DNA of 64,000 bases, taken from Haemaphysalis longicornis (lineage: Eukaryota; Arthropoda; Arachnida; Ixodida; Ixodidae). Positions 1-10,429 of this stretch are shown one piece after another (the first letter of the stretch is position 1; each line of letters opens with the position of its first letter). The notes beneath the pieces are model-generated. The model had not been told where the DNA came from. It saw nothing but the letters and a program-made list of their open reading frames with translations, and did no database searches. The position numbers and the translations under genes are program-made. The DNA is taken from assembly GCA_013339765.2 (NCBI GenBank), contig JABSTR010000955.1, positions 496,001 through 560,000 of the forward strand. Reading direction: 5' to 3'.

Positions 1-1040
1 GGGATAATCCGAGAGTTTTCCGCTGGTCGCGAACGTCCGGGAGACATCAAGGCCGAGCCACGTCCTCCTCCTATCCTGAAAGACTCACTGCCCCTTTACA
101 GCGACTGAAGTCAGCTCTTTTCTGGGGGCGGGGAGCAGCATCGGCAAGCCGCTCGGGTGTCACACGGAAGGAGCACCAACGCCCAGGGTGTCTCCGTTTT
201 TAGCTGCACCTCCTTCCTGATCTTCGAGACTGGCAAGGCCTCGAGCGTCCGCAACGCAGTCCTCTTCTGTGACCTACGAACGCACGGGCAACAATTACTC
301 AGCAGGACAGAGCCAATGGCAAGGGCACCGACGCCATCGCCCCAACACGTGAGCGAGAACTATTTTGAGTGGAGTTTCCCATGGGACATTTAGTCTATTC
401 ACCAGAGTAGTGTGCGTGCGTAATTTTTGTACATGGTTATGTACGAGTCTCGACAATACAGTCCGTGTCTGACGTCACCTTCTGCGCTTCCTCTCCACTA
501 ATTCGCAATAACCTCATCATAAAATAACCCGTTAAACAAAATGGCGTCCGCGACAGGACTCTGATTAAATGGCAGCGAGTTGAGAAGGCAGGAGGGGGGC
601 GGTTCGCAGAGTTCTCAGCTCGACGCGAACGCCCAGGAGACTCGACTCCAAACCGCACCGCCCTCTCGACCTTCAATCCGTGCAAGTTCTGGCAACTTTC
701 GCAACGCAACGCTCTCCGTGAACCGGCTAGCGCACGCGAAGGAGCGCCAAGACTTTGCGACGGCCAGCACAAATGGCAAGGTGACACAACGCCAGGGGCC
801 ACCACATCGAGCAAGCGCACTACTCCGCGGCTCAACAAGGCCATCGACGTCATCCCACACGTGAGCCTGAACTATTTTCAGTGGGACTTTGTCCTGAGAC
901 ATTTAGCACATTGATTAGATTAGTGTGTGGGTAATTTGTGTACTAAGTCTCGACAATACAGTGCGTGTTTGACATCACTCGCTTCGCTTTCTCTCCGCTA
1001 ATTTGCCTCAACTTCCTCACGATAAAATAACTTGCTTCAG
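1..1040. repeat. Diverged ~500-bp tandem duplication (two units)
   Basis: Two units can be matched by eye. A block with 'acgtgagc..gaactatttt' occurs near 347 and again near 859. The block 'gtctcgacaatacagt' occurs at 447 and 947. The block 'aaaatggcgtcc' occurs near 537 and at 1041. Offsets range from about 500 to 600 because of internal indels, and the first unit may continue left of the window. No protein domain is recognisable in either unit, so this is an old non-coding tandem duplication or two adjacent copies of one unclassified repeat. Confidence 0.6.
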
Positions 1041-1092
1041 AAAATGGCGTCCACGGCAGGACGCCATTTTGCCTGTCGTGGACGCCATTTTT
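1041..1092. repeat. Hairpin with ATGGCGTCC arms
   Basis: The arm at 1041-1060 (aaaatggcgtccacggcagg) pairs with 1072-1092, with one mismatched position near the tip. The loop itself contains another 'acgccatttt'. It closes the second unit of the upstream duplication, and the first unit holds only one arm (near 537-556). It could be the end of a foldback element. Confidence 0.6.
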
Positions 1093-1276
1093 GTGATGCG
1101 GGTTGTCAGTTCGAGGAGTTGTCAATCTGATCCGGCGGAGGACGGGGCTGTAGGCTTAGGACAAGCGCAGCGTATATTGACGGGACAAATTGGGAGGACA
1201 AACTTTCCCAAGAAACCATTCTGATGAAGGTTTTTACAAACTCGTGACCCTGAAACTCTACGCGAATTTATGAACA

Positions 1277-2971
1277 TTGGGAACAAGCTTTTTTTTCTAT
1301 TTAAAAAATGCCAGAGCAGAGCCTTATATGCCCAGGCCGGAAATTTCTGCGCCAGATACGCGCAAAGTATGGAGCATATTTCATGAATTGCTCGGAAGAA
1401 ATATTGCAGCAATATCTTCTGAATTAACAGTCAATGGAGTGCTCTTATCTGGTATAACCGTCGCCAATGCCTTGAATGAACATTTCGTGAACTCGGGAGC
1501 TATGAATTTGACACCGCCCACTTCGGTAGAACTTGACTGCGAAAAATACATCAGCCATTACGTCACTGCTACGTTACCAATGTCCGAAGCCGAGATAGTT
1601 TCCGTTATCATGTCCTTTGACAGTAAGTCGGCGCCTGGTGAAAAAAAAAAATCGCAGCATCTCCACTCCGTGGATGATGGCGAGGGTGTGGAGTACGGGC
1701 ACTCGAAATGACATCCAAGTTGCGCCCCGAGTGACATCCGATTTCCGCCCATTAAAGCTTTTCTTTAGTTATCGCTGACCCATTGGCACACATATGCAAT
1801 ATTATTCTAACATCCGGCACTTTTCCAGATAGGATGAAAATTGCGCGGTTTAGTTGACAAGGGGGGCAAAAGCAGCGACCTAAATAACTTCAGACCCATT
1901 TCTGTGCTACCGTTTTTTTTTCCTAAAATAATGGAAAGGGTCATACACAACCGCCTACAAAGTTTTCTGTCAGCAAAACGCGTGATTTCTGACAAATAGT
2001 ATGGATTTCAAAAAAAAAATAAATCAACTGAAACAGCGTTAATAGCAGTTAAAGACCAAATTATTCGTAATATTGAAAACTGCGTGTACACTGTTGGAAT
2101 AGTTCTCGATTATCGGAAAACCCTCGATTCTATCAAGCACGATATTTTGCTACATAGACATGAAGGGTACGGCATCAGGGGCCCTGAATTAGACCTTATC
2201 CGCAGCTATCTCAACAGCAGATTTCAATTTTAGTTTTTACACACACAAAGCTCCGACATCCATCTTATTAATTACGGAGTGCCGCATGGATGAATTTTAG
2301 GAACCTTGTTATTTAATCTGTACATAAAATACTTAATTAGCATCCCCTAAACAGGGGGCATCGTCCTGTACGCTGCCAATGATGCCAATGTATTTTTTTC
2401 TGGTGAGAACCTTCAACAGCTGGAAATTATGTCTACCAACTATCTCATGCGCTCAGTAAGTGCCTTCTATAAACATACTCGCACTGAATACAAGTAAAAC
2501 CAAATACGTGCTGTTTTATCCAAAAAACAAAACAGTAAGCTATGAAATACAGCTTCAGTATTGCGGTGCAGCACAGCGCGTCAATAGACGTAAAGTTCAA
2601 CAATCACCTGTCCTGGAGAAATCACATCAACAATATTCGTTTAAAGGTAGCAGGATCGGTCGGCATGCTACGCCGTCTTTATAGTTTTTTACCTGGTTGG
2701 TTCAGGGTGCAGTTATACTACTCCAATATACACTCACATATTGATATCCTTTCTGTGCTGAAGCGTAGAGCCATGCGCTTACTAAACCCGTTAGAAAAAT
2801 ATATTACTTCGAGAAATCTTATGATGCAATACAATATCCCAGATATAAAAGAAACCTGGTTGCTCAAAGTGGCTTTGTTTGTTTTCAAGCAAGTCTTCTT
2901 AAACTGCGGTGTGTTCTTTACTAACTTCTTGAATAGAACTACTACTGGATATGCGCTACGTCACACATCTG

Positions 2972-2972
<1 letters not shown>
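1277..2972 (+). mobile_element. CR1/L2-like LINE, decayed reverse transcriptase region
   Basis: Read in pieces, this is the linker and reverse transcriptase part of a non-LTR retrotransposon. The stretch to about 1640 carries the linker ending in a 'SKSAPG' motif. From about 1755 come 'SGTFPDRMKIARV' and the RPIS-type region, then near 2000-2200 the 'YGFQK' and fingers/palm segments. Near 2275 there is a GVPxG..LG block containing a stop codon, and near 2365 a YADD-type core altered to YAANDAN. From 2540 to 2960 it becomes the C-terminal region after the RT. An A11 run at 1640-1650 followed by ~90 foreign bases interrupts the linker, probably a small insertion. Many stops and frameshifts show it is dead. 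The endonuclease is missing (5' truncation), and the 3' end is cut by the next element. Confidence 0.75.
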
Positions 2973-3040
<68 letters not shown>

Positions 3041-3060
3041 TATTTATTTATTTTATTTAC
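2973..3060. repeat. (TTTA)n microsatellite, tail of a minus-strand LINE
   Basis: About 88 bases of TTTA/TTTTA repeats. On the minus strand this is an (AAAT)n tail directly following the 3' end of the LINE at 3061-3730, so it probably arose as that element's tail and then expanded. Confidence 0.8.
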
Positions 3061-3730
3061 ACAATACTGCACGGCCAGTGAAGGGCCGAAGCAGGAGGGA
3101 CATAACTACAAACGATGTACTATGCACAACAGAAGTTCAATGAACATGAAAAGCGCGAAGATTAAGGACATCATTCCAACAACGCATAAGAAAGAAATTT
3201 AACACATTAACAATACAGGTCAAAATGCAATATGGTCAATTGAGTCAATGCTATTTAAAATGATGCAGTTAATTGATTCCATTCGGTTACAGTGCGCGGG
3301 AAAAGGGAGAATTTGAAAATGTTAGTTCTACCATTGAAGGGCGTTAGGGAGTCGGCGTGCCGGTGTCGTGTTCTGTAAGCGGTGAGTGCTTAGATGTATT
3401 GGTCTGGTCTCATTGGCAATTTATTATTCTTGAGAAGGAAAAGAAATTTTAATCTTTGAATTTTCCGTCTGAATTCTAAGGTTGGGACGTTATGATCTCT
3501 CATGTGTTGGGTTGGTGAATCGTTAGAACGGTATTTCGAGTAAATCAACCGAACAGCTTTGCGCTGAATCATCTCAAGTAGACAGGCTATGTATGAATTA
3601 CGGCATGCAGATGACGGATTATTTGACAATGAAGCTTTGTAATGAATACACCAGTGTAATTTCAATTGCCAAGAGTTGCAAGAAAGTTGCAAGAGTCCTG
3701 TTTCGTTCCGCGGATGGGTTATCATTACAA
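3061..3730 (-). mobile_element. CR1-like LINE, 3' end
   Basis: The minus-strand frame at 3725-3390 gives a LINE ORF2 C-terminus with the motifs 'QRKAVRLIY', 'DSPTQHM', 'VPTLEFRRK' and 'LKFLFLLKNNKL', typical of the region after the RT in arthropod CR1-like elements. About 330 bases of 3' UTR follow, then the (AAAT)n tail at 2973-3060. It is strongly 5'-truncated, as most LINE copies are. It interrupts the plus-strand LINE to its left. The same C-terminal motif set occurs on the other strand at 4735-4900. Confidence 0.75.
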
Positions 3731-4283
3731 TAATGCAACTTTGTATGTTCTAGTACTTCTGCAGCGCAATCTTTGTCCTCGTGATTCCTTGTGTTTGGTT
3801 TATGTTACCGGAGCTGATGTGTGATGTTACAGTATTTATTATGAAGTGATTGCTATATATTACGTTATACTGCAGGTATCGAAGTGAAATGCGTGTTTTT
3901 TCTTATTGCTTCATATTGTTACGTGGCGGCAGGACAAAGATGTGACGACCGACGTCTGAATATGTCTGAAGACTGTTTGTATATTGTATGTTGTTTTGCA
4001 CTACAACTGCTTCTGTTGCTGCTCAAGCGGGGTGAAGCCTAGTGTTTCTGCTTTGTCTCTCCGTCATTTCTGCACTGCACTGCCCAAATGGAGCAATAAA
4101 TACAAATACAATATAAATACACGAACTCCTGCTTTACCCACACGCCCAACGCATTGCCTTCTCGACCTCGGCACACACAACGCCATTACGCGAACACCGA
4201 GACGCCCACCGCATGTCCCAACCCACCCGCCTCGCGCCCTATCGAATTCTACTGCATTCTGTTTCCACTGCTGTGTGTCCTCG
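3731..4283. other. No gene; possible LTR-like fragment near 3916-4130
   Basis: No coding feature is supported. The string 'tgttacgtggcggcag' near 3916 recurs at 44300, and an AATAAA-rich stretch lies near 4095-4120. This could be part of an LTR (TG start, polyadenylation signal), but no matching second LTR or internal region was found nearby. Confidence 0.3.
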
Positions 4284-5345
4284 TGTTCAAATAAGGTTGT
4301 TTGCTGACTATTGTTTGATTTTAAAAAGTGACATGCCGGAAGGACCAAATTTCTTTAAACAGTCTGGCAAACATTCACGAATGGTGCACAACATGGTCGA
4401 TGTCCCTGAACTCCAAGAAAACTGTGCCCCTTCGCATAAGCAATAAAAGGCAACCATTCTTATTCACATATAAAATCCATAACGACGGTGCAACACGAGC
4501 CACAGAACACAAATATTTGGGAATTACAATCACGAACAAACTTACGGGGTTCTCGCACATAGAAAAGATTTGTACAGCAGCAACCCAGAAACTCGGCTTA
4601 CATCGATACATATTAAAAAACGCGCCATCCGATCCAAATTTTCTTGCCTCCAAAACTGGTGATCTGCCTAATATTGAATATGCAAACCTAGTTTGGGATC
4701 CGTACTATCAAAAGGGGTGGAAAAGGTAAAGAGGCAGACATTTCGCTTCATATTTAACAAATGTAAGTGAACAGATTCGCCGTCATCCATAATGCTGGTA
4801 AAAAAGATTTCAACTCTAGGGCAGCGCAGGAAAATAGCCAGGCTCAAACTTTTATTTTTACGCTATCGCAACAAACTGAGCGTGAATAGGCGCGCGCATA
4901 TATCCAACCATTTCTGTGACGCACATCGAGAAATCGGCATGCATGTAACCTGCTTTCCTACCAAACGCGCACAAAGAAGTTATTTATTCCGCGAACCATT
5001 ACTGATTGGAATTACTTCTGAAAAAAATTGCTTCATCACAATCTGCAAGCAACTTTTGAAAATGCGCTGCTCACTGATTTAGGAATACACTGATGGCTCT
5101 TGTCGCATTTTTCTTTTTTTTTCTAGTTTGTATTGTCATATTTTTTTCATTTTCTTTTCTCAAATTACAAAATATTATTTTGTGCATCCGAGGTATTTTG
5201 CGGGTAGAGTTCCTTTCCCTTTGTCTCTTTTACATATTCCTGCTTTTTTTGTAACTGAAATGCATTATATGTATTGCTATTTGCACTTCTCTGCACCACC
5301 TGCATGGTCCTTCGTCGCCGCAGTATACTTTAAACAAAATAAATG
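4284..5345 (+). mobile_element. CR1-like LINE, end of RT to 3' UTR
   Basis: The translation begins at a decayed FADD core ('LFADYCLIL' near 4300). It runs through 'WCTTWSMSLNSKKT' and 'EHKYLGITI' at 4400-4540, then 'ANLVWDPYYQ' near 4685. After one stop/frameshift come the 'RQTFRFIFNKC' and 'RRKIARLKLLFL' motifs at 4735-4870. The reading frame ends at 5080, and a 3' UTR runs to an AATAAA at about 5337-5342. It belongs to the same group as the minus-strand fragment at 3061-3730. The N-terminal RT and endonuclease are absent. Confidence 0.75.
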
Positions 5346-5649
5346 AGCATACTCCCCTTCACCATCCCAACAACCCTACTCCTCATTCTACCTCACATCC
5401 TCAGCAGCCCCCGAATCTCCCCCTTCCTCGTCACATGCGCTCAATATTACACGCAGCCCAGCGACTAGGCGGCTAGCACGAGCCAATACCCACGCCAAGC
5501 TATGCCCACCACCACCCCTACGCTCACAAACCCGCACAGTGTGTAGCTGTTGTTGGCCGACACACACCACCAAACGTGATTGTGGCCACCACCCTCACTA
5601 CCAACACAACCACGGCGGGGTAGGCAGCCATTGCCCTTGCACTCACCCA
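5346..5649. repeat. C-rich low-complexity DNA
   Basis: CCACC/CCAC-rich sequence without a recognisable gene. It may be decayed coding sequence of the I-type LINE whose RNase H domain follows, but no motif is readable. Confidence 0.3.
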
Positions 5650-5920
5650 TCGCCCCACCCCCGAATTCGACCTATCTGACTCTCAGTAGGCCATCCATTC
5701 GCGGTAACGTCTCTCCCACGGCCTTGAAAATTCTATCCAATAACCCTACATCCGGCATCCTGACCCTGCAGTGGACACCATCCCACACAGGCGGAGGCGC
5801 TAAGAAGTGGTGCTCGCGAACTTGTTGAAAGGGTCGCCAATTTCACTTCGCCTACGCGCAATGTCCCTGCGTGCATGCCAACCCCCCTCCTGCAATACAG
5901 GGATATAACTGAGTAAGGCT
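5650..5920 (+). pseudogene. RNase H domain remnant of an I-type LINE
   Basis: The plus-strand reading 'LSRPSIRGNVSPTALKIL' followed by 'LTLQWTPSHTG' matches the third-aspartate and histidine regions of the RNase H domain of I-clade LINEs (usually DS..A...F..G..SP.AL..L and WTPAHTG). After a frameshift the expected 'ARELVERVANFTS' follows at about 5813. The catalytic aspartate appears to be lost. Compare the better preserved RNase H regions at about 30460-30650 (minus) and 41880-42170 (plus). Confidence 0.55.
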
Positions 5921-6525
5921 GTGCGTATATCCCTTACTAATACAGGACTGCCACGCACTACCGCCTCCTCCGCCACCGATACACACCCCCCACCCGCTCC
6001 TCTCTCCGGAGGCAGGCCACGTGCGGCGCATTCTTGTGACGAGGTGCCGGTGGACGAGGAAGGAGAGGACACCAAGCGCGCAGCTTCAGCCAGAGCGTGC
6101 AGAAAAATTGAATACTGAGGCTAATAACTGAGCGCCTGTGACGCCCTGGGCTAAAGAGCGCGTTCCTGGGATCGCTTTGCGGGAGAAGCCCGGCGCACAA
6201 CCGCTGCTATTCCTGAGATCCGTCCGCCGCTGATCCCAACTCGCTCGTGCATGGAGCTGGCGACGCGCCGGGCGACAGGGAGCGGTCTGGAGGTGGAAGT
6301 TCCGGAGGTTCGTCTGGATGTGGAACCGGCTCGCACCCGCTGCTGCGCCATTGAGCCGTTACCCGTGTGCCCGGCCTTCTATACCTGCCCTATGCCTGTG
6401 CCTGGACCGGACGTTGCATAGACCCGTGCGTTCAGCGAACCAGCTGCACCGTGACATCGTAGCCGACACTGGACCCGTCGAGACGAGACCCCGTGGGACT
6501 GCGGACAGAACTCCGTTTCCTTTTC
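5921..6525. other. No recognisable gene
   Basis: Moderately GC-rich sequence. Short open frames occur on both strands but none carries a recognisable motif, and no repeat shared with the rest of the window was noticed. Confidence 0.4.
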
Positions 6526-8085
6526 TTTCATCATCGTCATTATCAGCCTGGTTGTGCCAATGTAGGACGAAAGCCTCTCCCGAAAATCTCCAGCCACGCC
6601 TACGAGGGCTATATTTGAGTCCATGCTTTCCCCCGAATTTTCGCAGTTTATCTCCCCAACGTGTCCTCGACCAACCACTAGTGCGTTTATGGTCTATTGG
6701 GAGCCTCTGTTGTACGGATGGTCCACCTGTTGTTCCCCGTGCGCATGACGTGACCCACCCATGGCATTTCCTTCGTTTAATGTAAACTAAAATGTTTCCT
6801 AATCCACGCGACTGGTTTCCTATCCCTCTGCGTGACCCCTAGCATTTTCCTCTCCATAGCCCGTTGGGCCGATGTAAGTTTCCTTTCAAGTGAGACCCCA
6901 AGTTTCCGCCCAGTATGTTATTGCTGGAAGAACGCACTGGTTGAATGCCACCTTTTTGAGGGACAGAGGAAGCGTACTAGTCACGATATCTGAATTCTTA
7001 CTGAAAGCAGCCCACCCCATGCTAATTCTGTTGGTAATTTCTTTTTGGTCGTTTGGATGATCAGATATGATTTGCCCGAGGTACACGTACTCGCTTACTG
7101 TTTTCAACACTTCGTTGACTACCTTGAAGTATCGTGATGTTGCATGCTGATTGAACAGTACTTTCGATTTGTGCTCATTTTCAAGCCTGCTGGCGAGTGC
7201 AATTGGGAAAGCATGTTCTTGAAATCCTTGCTGCTTTGACTGAACAGGAAAATGTCGTCTGCAAACCCTAGGTGGCTGAGGTGTTCTCCATCAATTCCGA
7301 CCCCCTTTTTACTCCACCTAGAGTTTCTGAACGCATTCTAAAGATAGGCTGTAAATAATTGGGGAGTATTGTGTCCCCTCGCGGACACCCTTTTCTATGG
7401 GAAACTTACAAGTTCTGTGATGGACCTGGATAGTTCCCGTGCATCCGTCGTGTATATCTTGGGAGAGCGCAATGTATGGCCCGTCTACTCCGCGTTCACG
7501 TAACGCCGTTATACTGCTTTTGTGAGCACTCAGTCAAATGCTTTTTTGTAATCTGTGGATGCCATATACAGTGGAGCATTACACTCTCAACACTTTTCGA
7601 TTAGCTGGTTGATATCGTTAATATGGATTAATGTTGAGAAACCCTTCCTGAAACCGGCATGTTCTCGTGGCTGTTGAAAATGCAAAGTTGCACTTATGCG
7701 ATCGAAGATTACCTTGGCAAATAATTTGTAGGTAACGGAGAGCAGGCTGTAAATTTTCAGCTCTTTCGCATCACCTTTATTATGTAGAAGAACTAAATTC
7801 ACATTTATCGACGCTTTTGGCACAGAGACCTTAACCACTGCAAGAGTACGTCTGCGAGCTTTGTTGGCACAATGTGCCCACCGAGGCACAATACATTAGC
7901 CGTAATGCCATCGTCTCCTACAGCTTTGCCTGTCTTTATTGCTTGGAGTGCCGTTGCAACCTCATCTGTCGTAATTGGCAGAACCTGACCGACACCAGTT
8001 ACCGAAAAACGTGGCTCTGATTCAGGGGCAGGAGCTTACAGTTTCATGTAGAATTCCTCGGCTATTTCAAGTATGTCATCAATAT
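6526..8085 (-). mobile_element. RTE-clade LINE, 5'-truncated
   Basis: On the minus strand, 7889-7587 carries RT palm segments ('NLVLLHNKGDAKELK', 'LLSVTYKLFAKVI', 'EHAGFRKGFST'). A FADDI core (F-A-D-D-I) lies near 7250. At 7110-6886 are the post-RT motifs 'YVYLGQIISD' and 'ITNRISMGWAAFSK'. The 3' end near 6526-6560 carries the degenerate (TCA/ATC) tail typical of RTE elements. Stops and frameshifts break the frame between these blocks. The endonuclease is absent. Related RTE fragments lie at 38673, 39920, 42680 and 57421. Confidence 0.8.
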
Positions 8086-8659
8086 TGTTTCTTATTTTTG
8101 TTTGTTTGTTATGTCATCGTCGTATGGCAGGAAGTAGAGCATGGAATGCGAGTGAAGAGGAGAGTTGAAAATAAAGTGATGGCGTAACGGTAATCGGAGG
8201 TGGGAAGAGGATGAAAGAACAGAGGGGAGTGAAGGGATTGGACTCAATAAAAAATCCCCTGTAGAGACCTTCGTCGAACAAGAGCGGTGAAGAGTAATAG
8301 GAAATAAAGCAAACAAATGTAAAATGTTTTCGTTGTTCAGTTTCAGTTTCAGTTTCAGTTTATTTTCCACAAGTGGATGGTTCCTCGGGTAGTTATTGCC
8401 TCGGGTAGTTATTGCTTCCTTCCTAGCACATACCCAATTCGGGGATGGGCCCGCAACTGGGAGCTTTGAGGAACTAATGTGCGCGGTTCGCAAAATTCAT
8501 CACAGTGTAAATTTCAAAAGTAAAGGTTGAAGAATAGTACGTGAGGCACGGGAGTAGGACAGGTGCACACCAGCCTCGCAGAATCCCCATTGTAGCGAAT
8601 CTGTGAAGTGTGCCAGTCTGCTTGCTGACGGTGTTCATTACGAAATGGCAGAGAATAAA
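8086..8659. other. Non-coding; (TTTCAG)n tail and 16-bp tandem duplication
   Basis: A (TTTCAG)n run lies at 8336-8361 and probably marks the 3' tail of a minus-strand LINE or SINE. The 16-mer 'cctcgggtagttattg' occurs twice in tandem at 8383-8414. No coding feature is supported. Confidence 0.45.
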
Positions 8660-10429
8660 CTGACAAAAACACAGTATACCAGGTTATCCTGGTGTCTTGT
8701 TACGTGCGCCCTTACAGTGGTCGTGTTCCCCGCCTGCGGCTGGGTTGGCTTACCCAACTACGGCGAACTCATCCTGGCTGCCCCATTCTTGTAGCGGGGG
8801 ACTTCAATGCTCCCCACTGTGACTTGGGATACCCTGCCTCAAGTGAGCGTGGTCGAGTGGTCCTGCAGCACTTCACCGATGCCTGCTTTACGCTGGTGAA
8901 TGATATTACTAGCCCAACACGCCATTGTACCCACGCCTGGATGCCCCCATACTCACCTGACTTGTCGTGGTGGCTGGGTACACAAACGATCTCCTGGCAA
9001 CGCGAGGCGGACTGCTGGGGCAGCGACCACCACCAAATTCGCCTCGGGCTTATTCCGGAATCAACGGGTCGCCTTCGTCGCCGGTGGCCAGTGGTGGACT
9101 GGGATACCTTCCGATCCACCCTCAACGCTTCCCTGTCAGTGTCCATCCCGACCCCATCGATCTGCTTCGCCGTGTCCTCACGGAGGCCTCCCAGCATACG
9201 TGGGTGGAGGAGTCCCGCCCTAGGCCTGATCTCCGGCTCCTGAAGCTGTGGGCCAAACGTAGGCAAGCCGAAGTTATTGCCAACCGGGACCCTTCGTCGA
9301 TTCCTGCCAGGCTCCAGTTTCAGCGCCTTACCGCTGCTGTCAGACGGCACGAGAAAAGACTGTCCAGGCAGCGCTGCCTTGACTGGTGCGCCTCTCTAGG
9401 TCCGTCACCTTCAACGGCGTCCGTCTGGCGTACTTTTCGCGCCATGGAATCTGGCAGTCGCCCTCCGAAAGCAGCAGCCAGCGCTTGCCTTGCATCTAAC
9501 AAGGATCCGGCACAATTCGCTCCCGACGTTGCTCTGGCCTTGTTTCCAGCCTTTGATGCTGTGCCAGTGGCAAAGCCGGTTCCATTCCCCCTGCCGAACA
9601 GTGTGGGCTTACAAACAACTTGCGAAGCAATTTCGGGAATCCAGTCACCGTTTACAATGGCTGAATTCTTGGCCGCAATCGATCAAGCTAAACTACGTAC
9701 TGCTCCGGGTCCCGACGGCAGCACTTATGAGGTGTACAAAAATATTGACGACCCAGCTCTCACGATGCTTCTGGACTCCTTAAATCAGGTGTGGCTCTCT
9801 GGTAAACTCCCTGAATCGTGGCTTCATGCGGATATTTTCCCCATCCCAAAGCCCGGGAAATCACCGCATGAACTTCGTAACTTGCGGCCAATCGCCTTGA
9901 CATCTACGCTGTGCAAGCTGTTAGAGCGGATGCTTGCCACGCGTCTTCAGTGGTGGCTTGATACTTTTCAGTGGTATCACCCGGCGCAAGTCGGATTCAG
10001 GCCTCATCTTGGTACTGAGGATGGCTTGGAATACCTGTCATCTGTGGTTTTGGTGGGAGGCCGTTCTCGCCGTGTGAGGACTGTGCTAGCTATGGACATA
10101 TGCAAGAGTATGACAATGTTAGCCATGCTGCCATCTTAGAGTTACTAAGTTGTCTCCGCCTCCCAGACAACGTCTGTGTCTTTGTACGGCACTTCCGGCA
10201 CTTCCGGCTGTGTCTTTGTCCGGCACGCATCAACGGTGGACGTTTCGGCTCCTTTACACCAGTGCGCGGCGTGCCACAAGGGTCTGTTCTGTCTCCGCTA
10301 CTTTTTAACATCGCCTTGTTGCCGCTAGCCTGGCACCTGGCCACTATTCAAGACCTGTATTTCCTCATGTACGCGGATGACATCACTGTATGGACAGTCC
10401 ATCCAGACCTGCAAAGACAAGCCGAGTGC
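8660..10429 (+). mobile_element. I-type LINE ORF2: endonuclease and reverse transcriptase, 3'-truncated
   Basis: An apurinic-type endonuclease is readable from about 8690: 'ILVAGDFNAPH' near 8790 (metal-binding/catalytic N and D), and 'GSDHHQI' near 9020 (catalytic SDH). After a frameshift near 9060 a long frame to 10139 carries the linker and RT: 'TAPGPDGSTYEVYKN' near 9700, 'PIPKPGKSP' and 'RPIALTSTLCKLLERML' near 9850-9930, 'VGFRPHLGTED' near 9990. One further frameshift leads to 'GVPQGSVLSPLLFNIAL' near 10270 and the active-site 'MYADDITVW' near 10370. The frame stops at about 10437, exactly where the 3' end of the minus-strand LINE A begins. The RNase H and C-terminal zinc finger expected in this group are therefore missing. 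At least two frameshifts make it non-functional. Confidence 0.85.

Noticed and set aside
5388..5650. Minus-strand glycine/valine-rich frames
   Set aside because: Product of CCACC-rich low-complexity DNA; no signal peptide, repeat protein pattern or splice context.
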